This document shows, in pieces, positions 15,246-19,877 of a stretch of 19,877 nucleotides of DNA; the stretch's first letter is position 1, and each line of letters begins with the position of its first letter. The stretch lies in NCBI GenBank assembly GCA_043820045.1, contig JBDREF010000051.1, forward strand, positions 1 through 19,877, given 5' to 3'. Both the position numbers and the translations under genes were made by a program. The notes beneath the pieces are model-generated. The model was given only the letters and a program-made list of their open reading frames with translations, had not been told where the DNA came from and made no database searches. The DNA comes from JBDREF01 sp043820045 (GTDB lineage: Bacteria; Planctomycetota; Phycisphaerae; Sedimentisphaerales; Anaerobacaceae).

Positions 15246-16030
15246 GAAAATGCCCTGCCTGTGAAAGCTTGCCTCACACACCCTAATAGGTTCAATCAGA
15301 ATTCCAAGATATTCTGTGTCTTTATGATCGCCCATAGACTCCTATATTCCACTGGACACGCTCCGCTGTCAACAAGAACATATTTTGTATGCCTCGCCGA
15401 ATGACGGAAATTGAAAAGCGGTTAACTCAGTCGCCGAACGGCGGCGGCGGTGTTGCCGAAAAACGCAAAGTGTGTAGGTCTAATGTATCGCTTTTGCATC
15501 TTGAAAATGGCCGTTTTGGGCCCCTAAAACCGCGAAAAAACTTAGCGAATTCGGCGAGAGGATATCATAGGCCGTATTGGCTGAATTTGCTTAAATCTAA
15601 AAGCGTCACGTTCAAAGGGTGAAACTGCGACTGAGGTCTGGAGCAAAAAGGCACAGAGGCCTATGTATTGTCTCGAAAAATGGCCAGCATCAGGGGCTCT
15701 GAGGAGCTTGTAGAATGAAAGCACAGTATTCTGGCATCTCAAGAGATTCTTCTTGACGGGGCGACGGCTAATTTGATACAAATGAGAGAGATAGGTACGG
15801 GCTATGGACGTTCACCCTTTCAACGGTAGAAACTTCTATGGTCAGTTTAGCGTCTTCGATTTTTGATTAACTGCCAACGCTGAACATTGGAAGGAAGGTG
15901 TGTCGAATCGCGGAGAAATGTTCTGTTGAAATGAGGGCAGAGCGCGAGTGAGGTGAGAATAATTCTTGGCTGCTCTGGTGAGTAGCCAGACTAACACTAT
16001 TCAAACACTTATTAGGGAGGAATTATCATT
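15246..16030. other. 785-bp non-coding stretch
   Basis: No convincing gene is visible. Short frames such as 15389-15622 (+) and 15542-15781 (-) have no family signature or good start site. Two structures stand out. A 15-bp near-perfect inverted repeat pairs 15609-15623 with 15811-15825 (one mismatch). A 9-bp hairpin (15967-15988, loop TGGT) lies 43 bp upstream of the next ATG, probably in its leader. Promoter position for the downstream gene is unclear. Confidence 0.5.
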
Positions 16031-18160
16031 ATGTGCAGAGAACTGATCTATCTGATGTTCGTTATTCTTGTGCTGGGGTTGTCCGCGGGGCAAGCCCAGG
16101 AAGTTGTGTGGGACCGCGCTGCTTACTGGGACGCGCAATATCCATCGGCTTGGGCTGGAGGCGACTTGTCCATACGAGACGCTTTGCAGGCCGCCGGTTA
16201 CGATATTCTCAGCGCTACCGAGCTGAAAACGTGGATGAACGGTCACATCGCCGACAAGAAGCTGAGCGTAGTAGTGTTCTGCCAGGACTCTGCACCTGAT
16301 ACCGTTGCGGAGTCGATGTCAGCCAATTGCACGCTTCGGAAATACCTTGATGCCGGCGGCAAGATTGTCTGGTATTCGGATATTCCGTTCTACTATCAGG
16401 GGCACGCGGACAACAGCAATACCACATGGGGTGATGCCGGAGGGTCGGGGGTGTTGGGATTCAGTGCTGCCAGCGCGCCGCGGGACACCTATAATACCGT
16501 AACCTTCACTGAAGCTGGAATTGCCTGGGGATTAACCGAACCCTGGGAGTCACAGCGACCGACGTCTTCTACTGCTACAGCCAATTTCACCGTCCTGGCC
16601 ACGGACAATGCCGGAAATGCCGCCGCGTGGGCCAAACATTATCTGCCGGGAGACAACTACCGAGGATTTGTTCGGATATTTGACCGCACGGGCGTGCCAG
16701 CCAGCGCCGATGATGTTATCCGTGTGGCGGAATACCTGGCTACAAAGGCGGCAAGCCCCACCCCTCCTGACGGCGCTATCCATCCGGATACCTGGGTTAC
16801 ACTCGGTTGGTCGCCGGGTGCTTTCGCGGTCTCACACGACGTGTACCTCGGCGAGAGCTTTGATGACGTGTATGCCGGCACCGCCGAAACATTCCGGGGC
16901 AACCAGACTGCGACGTATTTTACGATTGGCTTTCCCGGATTTCCGTATCCAGACGGGCTCGTTCCCGGTACGACCTACTATTGGCGAGTCGATGAAATCG
17001 ACCCCGTCAATTCCTACAAGGGCGACGTCTGGAGCTTCACGATCCCACCCAAGACAGCCTTTAGACCCGATCCGGCCGATGGCGCCGAGTTCGTAGACCC
17101 CAACACAGTTCTAAGCTGGCGGTCCGGTTTCGGAGCGATATTGCACACTGTGTACTTCGGCGACGACTATGACGACGTGAACAATGCGGCCGGGGGCATT
17201 CCGCAAGGGTTAACAACCTACAAGCCCGGCACACTTAAATTGGAGAAGCTCTACTACTGGCGAGTGGATGAATTTCACGGCTTCGCGACGTACAAGGGCG
17301 ATGTCTGGGGCTTTACGACTCCGGGCGCTGCCGGCAGCTTGCGGCCGGTCAACGGTGCGAGGGGTGTGCAGATGAATGTGACGCTCAACTGGACGCCGGC
17401 GACCACCGCCACTTCATACGATGTTTATTTCGGTACTGATAAAGAGGCCGTGAGGAGTGCGACCACAGCTTCACCGGAGTTCAAGGGCAACAAGGCCATT
17501 GGTTCCGAAAGCTACGATCCCGGAAAGCTCGCCTGGCACAGTGATTACTACTGGCGCGTGGATGCAGTTTACAATGCTGGTCCGGTCAAAGGGCTTCTCT
17601 GGAACTTCAAAACGGCTGACTTCCTCCTGGTGGATGACTTCGAGTCCTACAATGACATCGACCCCCCTGATCCTGCGAGCAACAGGATATTCGACAAGTG
17701 GATTGACGGCTTTGGAACCACGAACAATGGCGCTCTCGTCGGCAACGATCTTCCTCCCTATGCAGAGCAGACGGTCGTTCACGGCGGTGCTCAATCGATG
17801 CCGTATGCATACGACAACAACCTGAAGACTTCGGAGGCTACACTGACGCTGGTCTATCCGCGTGACTGGACCGAGGAAGGCGTCGGGAAGCTGTCGCTTT
17901 GGTTGCGCGGCGCATCGGCCAATTCCGCCGAGCGGATGTATGTGGCTCTCAACGGTACGGCGGTTGTTTACAATGACGACCCTGCGGCCACGCAGACATC
18001 CGGATGGACGCAGTGGGTAGTCGACCTGCAGGCGTTTGCCGATCAGGGCGTGAACCTCGCCAATGTCAATACGATTACAATTGGTATTGGCACAAAGAAT
18101 GGTCCGGCCGCCGGCGACTCGGGCCAGATGTACTTCGACGACATCCGGTTGATTAGATAG
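16031..18160 (+). CDS. Large secreted protein: GATase/ThuA-like N-domain, three FN3-like repeats, C-terminal sandwich
   Basis: It has 709 residues; ATG 16031 follows AGGGAGG (16014-16020). Residues 1-22 (MCRELIYLMFVILVLGLSAGQA) are a signal peptide. Residues ~25-235 look like a Rossmann-type ThuA/glutamine-amidotransferase-like fold (LSIRDALQAAGYDILSATEL, KLSVVVFCQD, KYLDAGGKIVWYSDIPFYY). Three ~90-residue FN3-like repeats follow, each with YYWRVD(E/A) near residues 315, 408 and 506 and closing GDVWSFT, GDVWGFT or LLWNFKT. The C-terminal ~175 residues (LLVDDFESYNDIDPPDP, KLSLWLRGASANSAERMYVALNG, GQMYFDDIRLIR) form a galactose-binding-like sandwich common in Phycisphaerae secreted proteins. 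The function is probably carbohydrate or surface binding; no catalytic residues are evident. Both flanks are non-coding, so it appears monocistronic. Confidence 0.8.
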   Translation: MCRELIYLMFVILVLGLSAGQAQEVVWDRAAYWDAQYPSAWAGGDLSIRDALQAAGYDILSATELKTWMNGHIADKKLSVVVFCQDSAPDTVAESMSANCTLRKYLDAGGKIVWYSDIPFYYQGHADNSNTTWGDAGGSGVLGFSAASAPRDTYNTVTFTEAGIAWGLTEPWESQRPTSSTATANFTVLATDNAGNAAAWAKHYLPGDNYRGFVRIFDRTGVPASADDVIRVAEYLATKAASPTPPDGAIHPDTWVTLGWSPGAFAVSHDVYLGESFDDVYAGTAETFRGNQTATYFTIGFPGFPYPDGLVPGTTYYWRVDEIDPVNSYKGDVWSFTIPPKTAFRPDPADGAEFVDPNTVLSWRSGFGAILHTVYFGDDYDDVNNAAGGIPQGLTTYKPGTLKLEKLYYWRVDEFHGFATYKGDVWGFTTPGAAGSLRPVNGARGVQMNVTLNWTPATTATSYDVYFGTDKEAVRSATTASPEFKGNKAIGSESYDPGKLAWHSDYYWRVDAVYNAGPVKGLLWNFKTADFLLVDDFESYNDIDPPDPASNRIFDKWIDGFGTTNNGALVGNDLPPYAEQTVVHGGAQSMPYAYDNNLKTSEATLTLVYPRDWTEEGVGKLSLWLRGASANSAERMYVALNGTAVVYNDDPAATQTSGWTQWVVDLQAFADQGVNLANVNTITIGIGTKNGPAAGDSGQMYFDDIRLIR

Positions 18161-18227
18161 CTTCGGTGGGCCACCCAAAGCGGCAGCCATCTGTTCTGCT
18201 GCTGATGCGGCAATTGTCTGTCAATTC

Positions 18228-18270
18228 GGGGCCTATGCTCTCTGATTCGGTGTAGGCCCCTGTTGTTTTC
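18228..18270 (+). terminator. Rho-independent terminator-like hairpin after the FN3-like gene
   Basis: GGGGCCTA (18228-18235) pairs with TAGGCCCC (18253-18260), an eight-bp GC-rich stem with a 17-base loop, followed by TGTTGTTTT. It lies 68 bp downstream of the stop codon at 18160. The long loop and interrupted T-run make it moderate rather than strong. Confidence 0.55.
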
Positions 18271-18749
18271 CCAAGCCTGACTTAGAGCCGCTTCAGAACG
18301 CGATCTCTAAGAATCAGCCCAAATGGGTATGCCTCAGAAGCAGATCATCCATTCTGCGGCTGCGAAACACCTCTGCGGGCTACTCTGTGAGGTTGTGTGC
18401 GCTGGGGGGAGAGAATTTTAGATTGACTTCAGTTGCCATGGTTGCGTACCATTAGCGTTGAATTCGGACTTGAGTGACTGTGGGCAAGAGCAACGCAGGC
18501 GATACGGGAGCCTCTGAGGGTGGGTAACGCCAACTTGCGGCGCCATCGCGTGAGCCCGGCTGCCCGGCGCGTTCACTCCAGCCGTCGAGGAAACGATCGT
18601 CCGCAAGGTGCGCGAATTGGTCGGACACATACGCGTCCAATAGCAATACAGGGTCTTGTTGATCCGAGGGCGGATGCAGGGAAAAGCCAAAGTCTTGCGC
18701 TGGTGAGGCGAAGGTCATGCTATGAACCCAAACTACAGAGGTGCGAACA
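18271..18749. other. About 480-bp non-coding stretch
   Basis: No supported gene is seen between the terminator and the M55 gene. Frames on the minus strand (18418-18690 and 18452-18889) have proline/arginine-rich, out-of-frame-looking translations, and the second overlaps the start of the M55 gene. The sequence may be decayed coding DNA, but no family is recognisable. Confidence 0.45.
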
Positions 18750-19643
18750 ATGAAAGACAGAACAAACCGGCCGAAATCAGTGGCGGCGCGACGAACGACG
18801 AGACCAGGACTTCTCTCCATCCATCTCACCGGCTGGCTGCTCGTGCTCGCCTGCTTCGTTCCGCCGCTGGCGGCAAAGCCGCTGCGCATCTACATCGTCA
18901 CCGATCTGGAGGGCGCGAGCGGCGTGTACAAGTTCGCTCAGACGCGTGAGCCGGGCGATCCGCTGGGCGAGAAAGCGAAGGAGTACCTGATGGGCGACAT
19001 TGCGGCCGTAGTCCGCGGGTTGCGGGCCGCCGGCGTGAACGATATCGTGGTGCTTGACGGGCACGGATCGCAGGCGTTCGTCCCGCATCTGATGGAGCCG
19101 GGCGCCAAGTACATCACCGGCAAACCACGCCCGGGTCCGCTCACGTGTCTTGATGAGTCGTTCGCCGGTCTGATCCAACTGGGCGCCCACGCCATGATGG
19201 GCACACCCGACGGCGTGCTCTGCCATACCCAGTCGTCGCGGACGGAAAACCGATACTGGTATAACGGCGTCGAATCCGGTGAGCTCGCCCAGTGTGCGGC
19301 CATCGCCGGGCACTATGACATCCCGACCATCATGGTCACCGGCGATGAGGCAACCTGCCGGGAGGCCGCGAAATTCTTCGGGCCCGATTGCGTTGCGGTG
19401 GCCGTCAAAAGGGGTATCTCGCGCGAAGCAGCGGAGCTTTATCCGTTCGACGAGACTCGCCAGACCCTTTACGAGGGTGCCCGGCGTGCAGTGGCCGCCA
19501 TCCCGCAATGCAAGCCCTACAAGCTCTCGCTTCCTATCCACGCGAAGAAAGAGTATCTGGTCTTCGACAGTCCCTCCAAGCCGGGTCATCGGACCAGCAA
19601 GGAAGGCACCATCGAGGATGTCTTAAAGCTGACGGATTTCTGA
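18750..19643 (+). CDS. Secreted M55-family D-aminopeptidase (DppA-like)
   Basis: The chosen start is ATG 18750, with AGAGG nine bases upstream; GTG 18741 is an alternative. Length is 297 residues. The N-terminus is basic (KDRTNRPKSVAARRTTRPG) followed by a hydrophobic core (LTGWLLVLACFVPPLAA), a long-n-region signal peptide. M55 motifs follow: IYIVTDLEGASGV (metal Asp and Glu), VLDGHGSQ (metal His), QLGAHAMMGTPDG (metal His), LCHTQSSR (candidate catalytic His), NGVESGELAQ (Glu) and VTGDEATCREA. Characterised members are zinc D-aminopeptidases acting on D-Ala-containing peptides, often with dipeptide-uptake genes; none are present here. Export suggests periplasmic peptide turnover. The C-terminus KEGTIEDVLKLTDF looks natural, although a transposase relic begins directly after the stop in the same frame. 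Confidence 0.88.
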   Translation: MKDRTNRPKSVAARRTTRPGLLSIHLTGWLLVLACFVPPLAAKPLRIYIVTDLEGASGVYKFAQTREPGDPLGEKAKEYLMGDIAAVVRGLRAAGVNDIVVLDGHGSQAFVPHLMEPGAKYITGKPRPGPLTCLDESFAGLIQLGAHAMMGTPDGVLCHTQSSRTENRYWYNGVESGELAQCAAIAGHYDIPTIMVTGDEATCREAAKFFGPDCVAVAVKRGISREAAELYPFDETRQTLYEGARRAVAAIPQCKPYKLSLPIHAKKEYLVFDSPSKPGHRTSKEGTIEDVLKLTDF

Positions 19644-19766
19644 GGCGATGCGGGCTATGAGTCCGAAGGATTTCATTGTCTTTGTCGCAACGAACTGGGC
19701 ATTCGCAGCATCATCCCGACCACCGACGAGACCGTCCTCGCCATGATGACAAACCTCGTCCCGTGA
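19644..19766 (+). pseudogene. DDE-transposase C-terminal relic (IS4/IS5-like)
   Basis: Immediately after the M55 stop, and in the same frame, 40 codons read GDAGYESEGFHCLCRNELGIRSIIP and then TTDETVLAMMTNLVP before TGA at 19764-19766. 'DAGYDSE..hrlcre.lGirsiIP' is the block around the second catalytic Asp of many IS4/IS5-type DDE transposases. No start, upstream domain or catalytic Glu region is present, and no inverted repeats were found at its ends. It is a remnant of an insertion sequence next to the tRNA-Arg gene and evidence of past mobile-element activity in this interval. Confidence 0.7.
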
Positions 19767-19828
19767 AAGGTTATTGTCGTCGCCTGATCGTGCATTCTAC
19801 GAGCGGGTGACATCGACGAGGAAACCAA

Positions 19829-19877
19829 TACGCCCGGCAGGATTCGAACCTGCGACCTTCGGTTTAGGAAACCGACG
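19829..19877 (-). tRNA. tRNA-Arg(CCT), 3' part, running off the window
   Basis: The minus strand shows the anticodon stem-loop TCGGT-TTCCTAA-ACCGA (anticodon CCT at 19868-19866), short variable region AGGTC, T arm GCAGGTTCGAATCCTGC, acceptor strand CGGGCGT and discriminator A (19829). CCA is not encoded (TTG follows). Both anticodon-stem strands are present and pair fully, unlike the fragment at 15204. The D arm and 5' acceptor strand lie beyond the end of the window, so completeness cannot be confirmed. Its 3' half is the right copy of the direct repeat bounding the 4.6-kb interval. Confidence 0.88.

Noticed and set aside
15389..15622. 77-codon plus-strand open frame upstream of the FN3-like gene
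   Set aside because: No ribosome-binding site, no hydrophobic or domain pattern, and low-complexity Gly run; not supported as a gene.
17471..18190. 239-codon minus-strand open frame
   Set aside because: Antisense to the C-terminal domains of the FN3-like protein, which has clear repeats and a proper start.
18777..19589. 270-codon minus-strand open frame
   Set aside because: Antisense to the M55 peptidase with all metal motifs; the translation is Arg/His-rich without recognisable domains.
1..19877. CRISPR array or diversity-generating retroelement
   Set aside because: Scanning by eye found no regularly spaced repeats, no cas or reverse-transcriptase motifs and no template/variable repeat pair.

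Overview
The window looks like a chromosomal segment of a Planctomycetota-type bacterium, probably of the Phycisphaerae/Sedimentisphaerales kind. This is inferred from gene content: a DUF1559-like pseudopilin with an H-X9-DG tail, a DUF1080 (3-keto-disaccharide hydrolase) protein, many secreted or lipid-anchored carbohydrate-active proteins, an Rhs protein of planctomycetal style, and a multi-domain FN3-like secreted protein ending in a beta-sandwich. No rRNA or housekeeping marker is present to fix the taxonomy.

Left region (1-2600) is a decayed Rhs/polymorphic-toxin locus. A short Rhs core ends at a PxxxxDPxGL boundary and is followed by a variable 222-residue C-terminal domain. A membrane-anchored small protein overlaps its stop and is the candidate immunity partner. 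The Rhs frame is broken by a roughly 25-nt insertion. A 226-bp MITE-like element with perfect 18-bp terminal inverted repeats and an 11-bp target duplication follows. Beyond it lies an orphan fragment of the same beta-sandwich domain whose end is fused to the Rhs core on the other side.

Region 2600-8700 is a mixed block. It holds a PNPOx-fold flavoprotein, an (alpha/alpha)6-barrel lipoprotein glycosidase, a dodecin that lacks the usual flavin-contact residues, a secreted beta-propeller glycosidase-like protein, a pseudopilin, and a divergently transcribed DUF1080 protein.

Region 8702-15117 is a compact leftward five-gene carbohydrate operon. In order of transcription it encodes a secreted six-hairpin glycosidase, a secreted CE12-like acetylesterase fused to a GH43-like propeller, a class II ketose-bisphosphate aldolase, a CbbY/beta-phosphoglucomutase-like HAD enzyme and a CBM9-like lipoprotein. 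Together they suggest deacetylation and depolymerisation of a decorated polysaccharide (rhamnogalacturonan/pectin-like is a guess), followed by cytoplasmic sugar-phosphate processing. A perfect 11-bp hairpin sits where this operon converges with the DUF1080 gene.

Region 15204-19829 is bounded by a 42-nt direct repeat made of the 3' half of tRNA-Arg(CCT), with 40 of 42 positions identical. The right copy belongs to what looks like the intact tRNA gene running off the window; the left copy is a bare fragment. This has the form of a 4.6-kb tRNA-integrated island. Its visible content is a large secreted FN3-like protein, an M55 D-aminopeptidase-like protein and a DDE-transposase relic. No integrase is visible.
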